In this document: positions 55,550 to 62,206 of the stretch, in pieces | Numbering within the stretch: the first letter of the stretch is position 1 | Layout: every line of letters starts with the position of its first letter | From: Roseovarius sp. | GTDB lineage: Bacteria > Pseudomonadota > Alphaproteobacteria > Rhodobacterales > Rhodobacteraceae | Length of the DNA: 64,000 nt | Direction of reading: 5' to 3' | Assembly: GCF_027019125.1 (NCBI RefSeq) | Contig: NZ_JALUXE010000006.1 | Span: forward strand, 1-64,000 | Translations under genes and position numbers: made by a program | The notes under the pieces: model-generated | The model's input: only the letters and a program-made list of their open reading frames with translations | Databases searched by the model: none | What the model was told of the DNA's origin: nothing

Positions 55550-56668
55550 ATGAAAAAGGCGTTGATCACCGGGGTGACGGGGCAGGATGGCTCTTACCTT
55601 GCGGAATTCCTGCTGGAAAAGGGCTATGAGGTGCATGGGATCAAGCGCCGCGCCTCGCTCTTCAACACGCAGCGGGTGGATCACATCTATCAGGATCCGC
55701 ATGGCGGGCGGCAGAATTTCAAGCTGCATTACGGCGACCTGACCGATAGTTCGAACCTCACCCGCATCCTCAGCGAAGTGCAGCCCGACGAGGTCTATAA
55801 CCTCGGCGCGCAATCCCATGTCGCCGTCAGTTTCGAGGCGCCGGAATATACCGCCGATGTCGATGCCATCGGCACGCTGCGCCTGCTCGAGGCGATCCGC
55901 TTTCTGGGGCTGGAGAAGAAGACGCGCTTCTATCAGGCCTCCACCTCCGAGCTTTATGGCCTCGTGCAGGAAATCCCGCAGCGCGAGACGACGCCCTTTC
56001 ACCCGCGCAGCCCCTATGCGGTGGCCAAGATGTATGCCTATTGGATCACGGTCAATTACCGCGAGGCTTACGGCATCTATGCCTGCAACGGCATCCTCTT
56101 CAACCACGAGAGCCCCCGGCGCGGCGAGACCTTTGTCACCCGCAAGATCACGCGCGGGCTGGCCAATATCGCGCAGGGGCTCGAGGATTGCCTCTACATG
56201 GGCAATATCGACAGCTTGCGCGACTGGGGCCATGCCAGGGATTACGTGCGCATGCAGTGGATGATGCTGCAACAGGAGGTGGCGGATGATTTCGTCATCG
56301 CGACGGGGGTGCAGTATTCCGTGCGCGAGTTCATCACCTGGTCGGCGCGCGAGCTGGGGATCACGCTGGAATTTACCGGTACGGGCGTGGACGAGATTGC
56401 CACCGTGACGGGTGTGACCGGCGATATGGCCCCCGCGCTCAAGGTGGGGGATGTGATCATGCGCATCGACCCGCGCTATTTCCGCCCCGCCGAGGTCGAG
56501 ACCCTGCTGGGCGATCCCAGAAAGGCCAAGGAAAAGCTCGGCTGGGTGCCCGAGATCACCGCCCAGGAAATGTGCGCCGAGATGGTCGCCGAAGACCTCA
56601 AGACGGCACAACGGCACGCGCTGCTGAAAAAGCACGGCATGGACCTGCCGGTCAGCGTGGAGGGGTGA
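55550..56668 (+). CDS. gmd: GDP-mannose 4,6-dehydratase
   Basis: A 372-residue extended SDR: cofactor loop [33 protein letters not shown] and the active site with Thr132, Glu134 (STSELYG), Tyr156 and Lys160 (SPYAVAK). It makes GDP-4-keto-6-deoxymannose, the precursor for GDP-fucose. With fcl downstream it forms the GDP-fucose branch for a surface polysaccharide. ATG follows GGAGAGATGGCGGA. Confidence 0.97.
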   Translation: MKKALITGVTGQDGSYLAEFLLEKGYEVHGIKRRASLFNTQRVDHIYQDPHGGRQNFKLHYGDLTDSSNLTRILSEVQPDEVYNLGAQSHVAVSFEAPEYTADVDAIGTLRLLEAIRFLGLEKKTRFYQASTSELYGLVQEIPQRETTPFHPRSPYAVAKMYAYWITVNYREAYGIYACNGILFNHESPRRGETFVTRKITRGLANIAQGLEDCLYMGNIDSLRDWGHARDYVRMQWMMLQQEVADDFVIATGVQYSVREFITWSARELGITLEFTGTGVDEIATVTGVTGDMAPALKVGDVIMRIDPRYFRPAEVETLLGDPRKAKEKLGWVPEITAQEMCAEMVAEDLKTAQRHALLKKHGMDLPVSVEG

Positions 56669-56996
56669 GGGCTTTGCCTGAAATCCTGCAGACCATCTGG
56701 CTGGTCCAAAGCGCAAGGTTTTACTCCACAAGAGAGGGCGGCGTATTTTGATGGGCTGGGGGATGCGTCAAACAGTTTTGTCGGGGACCGGATGACGCGG
56801 GACACGTGGTTCGGGGTTGTCGAGGCTTGGCTGTGACCCGAATACGATGCAAACAGGCTTCGCGGCCATCTGAATGCAGCCCCTGCGCGGCGCGGTATCC
56901 GGGACCTTTAGTTCAGGTTTGAATGTCACAAGAATACATCCGGTTTGACCTTACAATTTCGAGCCTAAACCTTACAGACCTTACAGGAGTAACTCT
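56669..56996. other. Intergenic region between gmd and fcl
   Basis: Some 330 bases. In the gmd frame past its stop there is an open stretch to about 56836 (QERAAYFDGLGDASNSFVGD and so on) without a start or ribosome site; it may be a gene remnant. Near fcl the octamer ACCTTACA occurs three times (56948, 56969, 56978) just before its ribosome site. Confidence 0.55.
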
Positions 56997-57971
56997 ATGA
57001 CCCGCATCTACATCGCAGGACATCGCGGCATGGTCGGGGGGGCGATTCTGCGCCGCCTTCAGGCCCGCAAGGACGCGGGTGAGGATTTGACGCTGCTCAC
57101 CCGGACCCATGCGGAATTGGACCTTACCAGCCAATCGGCGGTGCGCGACTTCATGCAATCCGAACGTCCGGATGTGGTCATCCTTGCCGCCGCCAAGGTC
57201 GGTGGTATCCATGCCAACAACACCTATCCTGCTGATTTCATTTATGAAAACCTGATGATCGAGTGCAATGTGATCCATCAGGCCTTTGATGCGGGCGTGC
57301 GGCGGCTGTTGCAATTGGGCTCTAGCTGCATCTATCCCCGCGCCGTGCCCCAGCCCATGCGCGAGGACGCGCTCCTGACTGGCGTGCTCGAGCCCACCAA
57401 CGAGCCCTATGCCGTGGCCAAGATCGCCGGCATCAAGCTCTGCGAGAGCTACAACCGCCAGCACGGCACCGATTACCGCTCGGTCATGCCCACCAATCTC
57501 TATGGCCCTGGCGACAATTTTCATCCTGAAAATTCTCATGTTTTACCGGCACTTATTCGCCGTTTTCACGAGGCGGCGCTGGAGGGGCGCGACGAGGTCA
57601 TGATCTGGGGTTCTGGCAAACCCCGCCGCGAATTCCTGCATGTCGATGACATGGCCGAGGCCAGTCTCTTCGTGCTCGATCTGCCACAGGATGTCTATGC
57701 GGCCAATACAGAGCCGATGCTGAGCCATATCAACGTGGGCTGCGGCATCGATGTTTCAATTCTGGAACTGGCGCAGATGGTGGCCGAAGTAACTGGATTC
57801 CAAGGAAAAATTTCGACCGACCCCAGCAAGCCCGATGGCACGATGCGCAAGCTGATGGATGTCTCGCGGCTGGCCGACATGGGCTGGCGCGCACGTATCG
57901 GCCTGCGCGAAGGGATCGAGGATGCCTATCGCTGGTATCTCGATCAGGCACCGGGCAGCGTGCGCGGATAG
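56997..57971 (+). CDS. fcl: GDP-L-fucose synthase
   Basis: A 324-residue epimerase/reductase: [16 protein letters not shown] at the start, GSSCIYP at 108-114, Tyr138-x3-Lys142 (YAVAK), then [20 protein letters not shown]. It converts GDP-4-keto-6-deoxymannose to GDP-L-fucose with NADPH. ACAGGAGTAACTCT precedes the ATG. Separated from gmd by 328 bases, which is loose for these usually adjacent genes. Confidence 0.96.
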   Translation: MTRIYIAGHRGMVGGAILRRLQARKDAGEDLTLLTRTHAELDLTSQSAVRDFMQSERPDVVILAAAKVGGIHANNTYPADFIYENLMIECNVIHQAFDAGVRRLLQLGSSCIYPRAVPQPMREDALLTGVLEPTNEPYAVAKIAGIKLCESYNRQHGTDYRSVMPTNLYGPGDNFHPENSHVLPALIRRFHEAALEGRDEVMIWGSGKPRREFLHVDDMAEASLFVLDLPQDVYAANTEPMLSHINVGCGIDVSILELAQMVAEVTGFQGKISTDPSKPDGTMRKLMDVSRLADMGWRARIGLREGIEDAYRWYLDQAPGSVRG

Positions 57972-57983
57972 CTTAATCCGCGC
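57962..57983 (+). terminator. Hairpin at the fcl stop codon
   Basis: GCGCGGAT and ATCCGCGC form a perfect 8-bp stem around a 6-base loop that includes the fcl stop. No T run. Confidence 0.5.
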
Positions 57984-57989
57984 GGGATC

Positions 57990-58100
57990 CTGCCCGTCCG
58001 AAGGGGAGTAGCTTAATGCAGCATGCATGCTGGTAACGTGTTGCGCGACCGTGGGGACGTCGAACCTCCGGTAACAGATTGAAAAAGCGCCGAGATCTCA
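57990..58100 (+). promoter_or_regulatory. Putative yybP-ykoY-like (manganese) riboswitch element
   Basis: GTCCGAAGGGGAGTAGC at 57996-58012 matches the highly conserved 5' core of yybP-ykoY riboswitches (AAGGGGAGUAGC). It is followed by a self-complementary CAGCATGCATGCTG and two GGTAAC segments. GGAGTAGC can also pair with GCTGCTCC at 58118-58125. The expected downstream exporter gene (MntP, TerC or UPF0016 type) is not found; the only following frame is 17 codons at 58115. The second half of the consensus was not verified. Confidence 0.4.
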
Positions 58101-58263
58101 TTTCATCTTCGCCGATGCTGCTCCTCCTGTCATACGCTTTCGATCAACAGAAAGCGTCAGGCGCCTAGGCGCATATTTCCTAACCTGACTGGTCGGTTAC
58201 GCAGTAGACCTCGTCAGCCCCGGACGCGTCGATCCGCGTTGTGTTTGCTGCGCATCTTCGATG

Positions 58264-58303
58264 TTTGAAAAGAAAAAGGACTTAGCGAGCGAACGCTAAG
58301 CCC
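58264..58303 (-). terminator. Intrinsic terminator of the tRNA-Asn locus
   Basis: On the minus strand GGGCTTAGCG and CGCTAAGTCC pair over 10 bp (one G-U) with a 6-base loop, followed by TTTTTCTTTT. It lies 10 bases beyond the tRNA-Asn 3' fragment, as expected for the native tRNA terminator, and would also stop minus-strand transcripts leaving the island. Confidence 0.88.
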
Positions 58304-58313
58304 TTGAAATCTT

Positions 58314-58330
58314 TGGCTCCGGCGGTAGGG
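58314..58330 (-). other. Attachment site: 3' fragment of tRNA-Asn
   Basis: On the minus strand CCCTACCGCCGGAGCCA equals the 3' T-stem strand, acceptor strand CGCCGGA, discriminator G and CCA of bacterial tRNA-Asn (5' end TCCGGCG). The sequence 5' of it is not tRNA. A bare 3' fragment followed by the native terminator is what the distal junction of an element integrated in a tRNA gene looks like; the element must lie to the right. The intact tRNA-Asn would be past 64000. Confidence 0.75.
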
Positions 58331-58615
58331 GCCGCAGAAATTCCGAAAAAATCCAACAAAATCAACGGCCGACCCTCTGCGAAACAGCCTTCGGACCTGC
58401 ATTGTGCGCATCGAAGCGACACAGTCAAGTGCACATACCGAGGTTGAAGCGCGAGGTTAAATGGACCAGCATAAAAGTACGGCGATTGGTTGATCAACCA
58501 GCTATCAACCGGCTTACTTACCGCTTGTGTCATGAAGAGCTAACAACCAAAACTCTTCTCCCTGGGCCTGAATGGTTCGTAACAACAAAAAAATTTTAGA
58601 GAACTCGAATCTGGT
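58331..58615. other. Non-coding left end of the island
   Basis: About 285 bases, lower in GC than the chromosome to the left. Short open frames here run through the attachment site and terminator and are not credible. No integrase gene is seen. Confidence 0.5.
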
Positions 58616-59011
58616 TTAAGCGAACATTACAAAGAAAAGAAGTATGGAAATCCAAGTCAATACACATGCATTCAAGGCTTTCTTGAATTTTAGATAGTCA
58701 CCACCTAACAAATTGTCGAAAGCCGTTTCCCGCTCCTCTTCCGTGCACTTTTTTCCGACGTTGAGAGCGACATCTGCTATGTATCCATATGCTCGAAAAA
58801 ACATCCAAAGCGTTATCAAAATTCCAGCAAAGAAAATTACCCTCAGAATAGGTTGGCTAATCAATCCGGAACTGGGTGCCAGGCGAAGTATTAGTGCGCT
58901 GGTTGTGGCGAAGAACGCAACAACCGTTATTCCAGCTTTGGGCAATTCCACCAGTATACGGTGCCGTTCACTCTCGTCCTTTGTCGCGCGGGTTTTCTCA
59001 GCTACGGTCAT
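58616..59011 (-). CDS. Unknown membrane protein (island cargo)
   Basis: A 131-residue protein with three hydrophobic segments (about 25-45 VVAFFATTSALILRL, 55-80 VIFFAGILITLWMFF, 108-130 TWISILLFFVMF) and a charged loop between the second and third (KKCTEEERETAFDNLL). Family not recognised. Its start overlaps the end of the basic-protein gene by 14 bases, so the two are one unit. Low GC and codon use differ from the chromosomal genes. A membrane effector partnered with a cytoplasmic protein is one possibility, common in defence systems, but that is inference. Confidence 0.72.
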   Translation of the reverse strand: MTVAEKTRATKDESERHRILVELPKAGITVVAFFATTSALILRLAPSSGLISQPILRVIFFAGILITLWMFFRAYGYIADVALNVGKKCTEEERETAFDNLLGGDYLKFKKALNACVLTWISILLFFVMFA

Positions 59012-59405
59012 TTTGATCTATCTCACGCTCATCATCTAGACGCTGCTTCTCTTCACGCTCAATAGCGTCAGCGAAAATCAAGCGGCACTTGCTTTGAATG
59101 TATCCCTCAACGTAACGAACAAGGTCTTCCGAAGTCTTAATCCACCCTTTTTTCACGGCATGCCGCGTGCGTTTTGGAGCTTGGTCCAAGACAGTCTCCA
59201 ACCCACGTCTGGATTCTGAAATCGACTTACGCTTCTTGGCCGATCGAGCATGGTCACGAAGAATCTTGTCGCTGGCCATGTCACAACGTTTGAGGTCTCG
59301 TGAGCCATTCAACTTGTCAATCGTTTCTTTGGGCAAGCCGTTCTTGCTAACAACAGACGCAATCTTCGATTTAGCCTGCTTCTTTGGGTCAAATTTTTCG
59401 GTCAT
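58998..59405 (-). CDS. Unknown basic protein (island cargo)
   Basis: A 135-residue, highly charged, Lys/Arg-rich protein, predicted helical (KKQAKSKIASVVSKNG; HARSAKKRKSISESRRGLE; IFADAIEREEKQRLDDEREI), with no membrane segment or signal. A nucleic-acid-binding or regulatory role is possible. The ATG at 59405 is used; a TTG one codon earlier is open. The membrane-protein gene follows with an overlap, and the pair ends before the tRNA-Asn terminator. Not recognised. Confidence 0.7.
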   Translation of the reverse strand: MTEKFDPKKQAKSKIASVVSKNGLPKETIDKLNGSRDLKRCDMASDKILRDHARSAKKRKSISESRRGLETVLDQAPKRTRHAVKKGWIKTSEDLVRYVEGYIQSKCRLIFADAIEREEKQRLDDEREIDQNDRS

Positions 59406-59456
59406 CAAGTACTTCTCGTGTCCACTCTCTCACAGGTGGTATCATTAACAAAAATT

Positions 59457-60203
59457 CTAATCTGAGCAATGTGTATCTTGGAGGCCGGGGGAGCAACCTG
59501 TTAGGGAGTGCATAGCGTGCACACTTTTTGTTAAGAGAGGCGCACAAGACAGGGGGTGGGCCTGACTGATCTTGCCATCCAAAGGTTGGCCTGTGGCAAA
59601 GATAAAAATCTTGGTCGCTCGATGAGCGAGGTGACCGTAGAAAGCATTGACGGGTGCATTCGACGGATCGCGTTCATCGACTTTCCAAACTTCCCGCATT
59701 TCATCGGCCCAAAGCTCCCTAATATCAACAAGGCGGCGGACCGCCTTCCACCACCACAGCACGATACCTTTCACCGACGGGCGGCGTTGATATTCGGCTT
59801 GGTACCATGTCAGCAGATACGCAGCGGCCCCGATGGCTTGATCGTCCGGGGCGTGTGGTGTGGCGATGATCTCGACCGCGCGGCGCACGGCTTCGGGGAG
59901 TTCGGTCATGGCTGGCCCCTTCTTGCGTGGATCAAGCGAAGGCAAGGGTGCGCGGCAGGGAGACGCCATGCGGATATTTTGCGCAGCGGGCGCATTAGGT
60001 CCAAGTGTTTTGACCTGTGCGGCTTGCTGGCCTTCAACTTCTGCAAGATGCGCGTCGAAAGCTTCGGGCGACAACCAGAAGGGATCGTCCACGGGCAAAC
60101 CAAGCGCCGCGAGATCAGAGGCAGACAATGAGCGCGGCAGGTCGTTTGTGGCGTTGCGCGCAGGTTTGGAAATTGCGTCATCATCCCAAGGGAATCTTTC
60201 CAT
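59457..60203 (-). CDS. Mobilization-region protein of unknown function
   Basis: A 248-residue protein starting MERFPWDDDAISKPARNATN, with a Pro-rich region and a helical C-terminal half containing GIVLWWWKAVRRLVDIRELW. The ATG overlaps the stop of the upstream accessory gene (TAATG) and GGGAGGG lies nine bases before it, so they are cotranscribed away from the putative transfer origin. It could be a replication/mobilization helper; I do not recognise a domain. Confidence 0.65.
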   Translation of the reverse strand: MERFPWDDDAISKPARNATNDLPRSLSASDLAALGLPVDDPFWLSPEAFDAHLAEVEGQQAAQVKTLGPNAPAAQNIRMASPCRAPLPSLDPRKKGPAMTELPEAVRRAVEIIATPHAPDDQAIGAAAYLLTWYQAEYQRRPSVKGIVLWWWKAVRRLVDIRELWADEMREVWKVDERDPSNAPVNAFYGHLAHRATKIFIFATGQPLDGKISQAHPLSCAPLLTKSVHAMHSLTGCSPGLQDTHCSD

Positions 60204-60505
60204 TACTGTGACCCTCCCGAACTGAGACTGGCACATTGCGCCTCCAATCGGGCGAGGGCCTCCTGAAACGGGGCGGCATAGCCGTCTTCCAATCGCTCCC
60301 CGAGGAATCGCGCATCACGCAGGGCGATGCCTTTTTGATTTGCGAGGAATTGGAAGAAGCCCACGGCTTTGTCCTTTGGCAATCCCTCCCGTTCAATGTT
60401 CCGCGCGGCAAGCAGGATGAGACCGCCAAGGATGACCTTCTTGCGGCTTTCTGCCTTGCGTTCCTGTTCCTTGAACGCGCGCTCTTTCTCTTGTGCCAAT
60501 CGCAT
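60203..60505 (-). CDS. Putative relaxosome accessory protein (MobC-like)
   Basis: A 100-residue helical protein: a charged coil (LAQEKERAFKEQERKAESRK), then a region ILGGLILLAARNIEREGLPK and a C-terminal LGERLEDGYAAPFQEALARLE. It is read away from the putative oriT, opposite to the relaxase gene, as mobC is in RSF1010. The frame is open upstream for 12 more codons to an ATT (60541) lying four bases after AGGAGGG, so translation may begin there instead of ATG 60505. Confidence 0.65.
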   Translation of the reverse strand: MRLAQEKERAFKEQERKAESRKKVILGGLILLAARNIEREGLPKDKAVGFFQFLANQKGIALRDARFLGERLEDGYAAPFQEALARLEAQCASLSSGGSQ

Positions 60506-60678
60506 AGCCTTCTCGACTTGGACTTGTGTGATACGTGCAATCGAACCCTCCTGTGTTGGTGTTTTTCAGGACATAGGAAACAAGGTGGGGTGATCCCAAA
60601 TATTGGCGCGCGGAATTGTTTGTGCGGTGCGCACAAGGGAAATTTTGACCGAGGGAAGTGAGGCGCGCGAGGGAAAAC

Positions 60679-60711
60679 CTGCAAGGCGCAATTACGCAAA
60701 CTCTGTTTGCA
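60679..60711 (-). other. oriT: Putative origin of transfer (oriT), RSF1010/MOBQ type
   Basis: On the minus strand the inverted repeat GCAAAC-AGA-GTTTGC (60710-60696) is followed at once by GTAATTGCGCCTTGC. RSF1010 has an inverted repeat followed by GTAAGTGCGCCCT, cut between G and C of TGCG/CCCT. The match in order, spacing and sequence predicts a nick between bases 60687 and 60686. It lies between the divergent accessory and relaxase genes, where oriT is expected. Confidence 0.7.
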
Positions 60712-60857
60712 GCGTCGTGCCTGATCGCTACCGCCTGCGGCGGGCGTGCCCGAAATCGCCCGTTGTTTCCATAGGATACATCGCGCTTTTTCAGATCGCT
60801 ACCGCTTGGACCTATCTCGGATTTGACCCTTCGGATTTCGAGACAGGTAGGCAGGTC

Positions 60858-61967
60858 ATGACAACAGGAACAACCCAGATCGCGAGCAAAGCGGTGCACT
60901 ACAAGACCCAACCGATTGCGCGGCGCAAGGATCAAAGCGCGGTCTACTATGCCGCCTATATCACCGGCGAACCCCTGTACGATGTGCGCCGGGACAAGAG
61001 GTTCTGGCGCAAGGATGGCCAAGGCGATGTACTGCATTGGGAGATTGTTGGGCCAGACGGATCACAGGACTGGACCCTTGCGGAACTTTGGAACGGTGCC
61101 GAGGGCGCGGCCAAGAAGGTCAACGAACGGCCCGGACGCCAGACCGTGATCGCGCTTCCCCATGAATTGTGCGAGGGCGGACACGAGGCGGCGCGGCGTG
61201 TCGCGCGCGGCCATTGCCTGTGGCTTCGGGATCAATATGGCATCGCCAGCACATGGGCACTGCACGCGCCTAACCCCGAGGCCTATGGCGAAAGCGCAAA
61301 GAACTGGCACATCCACATTGTCGAGACAGATCGGAGAATGACAATGTGCGGGGCTGGCCGTCCGGTGTTCGGCGCGAAGGTGCGCGAGCTGACCGACGCC
61401 AAGCAGGGCAAGGTTGAAATCGAGCGGCGGCGCAAGGACTGGGAAAAGCGCGTGAACGCGGAACTCCTGCGGGTCGGAGCAAATACCCGTGTCAATCTGG
61501 GACGGAAACCTCAGGGCGATGGCCCGGACTACATTCCCGGTGTTCATCGCGGCCCTAAGGTCAATGCGATGCTGCGCAAACACCAAGCGGCCACACGAGC
61601 GGCCATGATCTCGGGCCGGGCTTTGCCTCCGACACCGAAACGCGTGGCATCCTACCTTGCCTATGCCGCCGCCCGGAAGACCGCCAATGCAGCACACCGG
61701 GCAATCTGGCAGGCCACAGGGAGGGCCGTTTCGCAAATCGCCACGGCCTCTGTCCAGTTCGACGATCCAACGGCCCCGCCCAACACTGGCAAGAACCGTA
61801 CGGAGCCGGGCCAGTCCAAGGACACGGCTACGCCCATCGCGCCGTCCAGCGATGTGGCACAGGATGAGGAACAGGCGCGCAAACGCGAAGCAAGGGATTG
61901 GGAGCGCTTTTGGCAGCAGGAAGCCCGCAAGGCGCTCTCACAGCGTCAGCGTGATCTCGGTCGCTGA
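60858..61967 (+). CDS. mobA: MobA/MobL family relaxase (MOBQ)
   Basis: A 369-residue relaxase. The N-terminus SAVYYAAYITGEPLYD carries tyrosines 30, 31 and 34 for DNA cleavage, and ALHAPNP with NWHIHIVETDR (His136, His151, His153) forms the metal-binding site. Its C-terminal part is basic and helical, without a primase domain. The ATG at 60858 with GGCAGG upstream is chosen over a longer upstream frame that runs through oriT. It nicks oriT and pilots the strand during conjugal mobilization by a helper system. Confidence 0.88.
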   Translation: MTTGTTQIASKAVHYKTQPIARRKDQSAVYYAAYITGEPLYDVRRDKRFWRKDGQGDVLHWEIVGPDGSQDWTLAELWNGAEGAAKKVNERPGRQTVIALPHELCEGGHEAARRVARGHCLWLRDQYGIASTWALHAPNPEAYGESAKNWHIHIVETDRRMTMCGAGRPVFGAKVRELTDAKQGKVEIERRRKDWEKRVNAELLRVGANTRVNLGRKPQGDGPDYIPGVHRGPKVNAMLRKHQAATRAAMISGRALPPTPKRVASYLAYAAARKTANAAHRAIWQATGRAVSQIATASVQFDDPTAPPNTGKNRTEPGQSKDTATPIAPSSDVAQDEEQARKREARDWERFWQQEARKALSQRQRDLGR

Positions 61968-62206
61968 CCGTCGCTGGCGAAATTACACGTTATGTCCGGC
62001 CAGCTCTGTCCCTACGCGGGTGGCCGTGAGAAGAACCGAACTCGTAGATTTTGCCATTGGAGTCGTAGTGGTCGGTTAGAAATGTAACTGGCTCCAAGCC
62101 GGGTGCATCTTTCGTACACATGTCGTAGGCTCCGAGAGGCGCGAACGGGAAAGAGGCGCGGTGGAGCTGCCGATTCCGCGATAGAAACAAAATGTGAGTC
62201 CAGTAG
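61968..62206. other. Intergenic region between mobA and the DUF262 gene
   Basis: About 240 bases; GC falls here. No gene is supported. An in-frame TAG directly precedes the DUF262 ATG, fixing that start. Confidence 0.5.

Noticed and set aside
58158..58172. Palindrome GCGCCTAGGCGC considered as a recombination site
   Set aside because: A 12-base palindrome alone, with no second copy in the window; the tRNA-Asn fragment is the better junction.
58214..58533. Minus-strand frames of 65 and 83 codons near the island edge
   Set aside because: They run through the tRNA-Asn fragment and its terminator, which explain the sequence better.
60181..60699. Alternative minus frame of 172 codons over the accessory mob gene
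   Set aside because: Arg/Ser-rich and runs back through oriT; the 100-codon frame has a proper helical protein pattern and a TAATG overlap with the next gene.
61990..62190. Minus-strand frame of 66 codons between mobA and the DUF262 gene
   Set aside because: No convincing ribosome site, no family pattern, and ordinary low-complexity composition; too weak to call.
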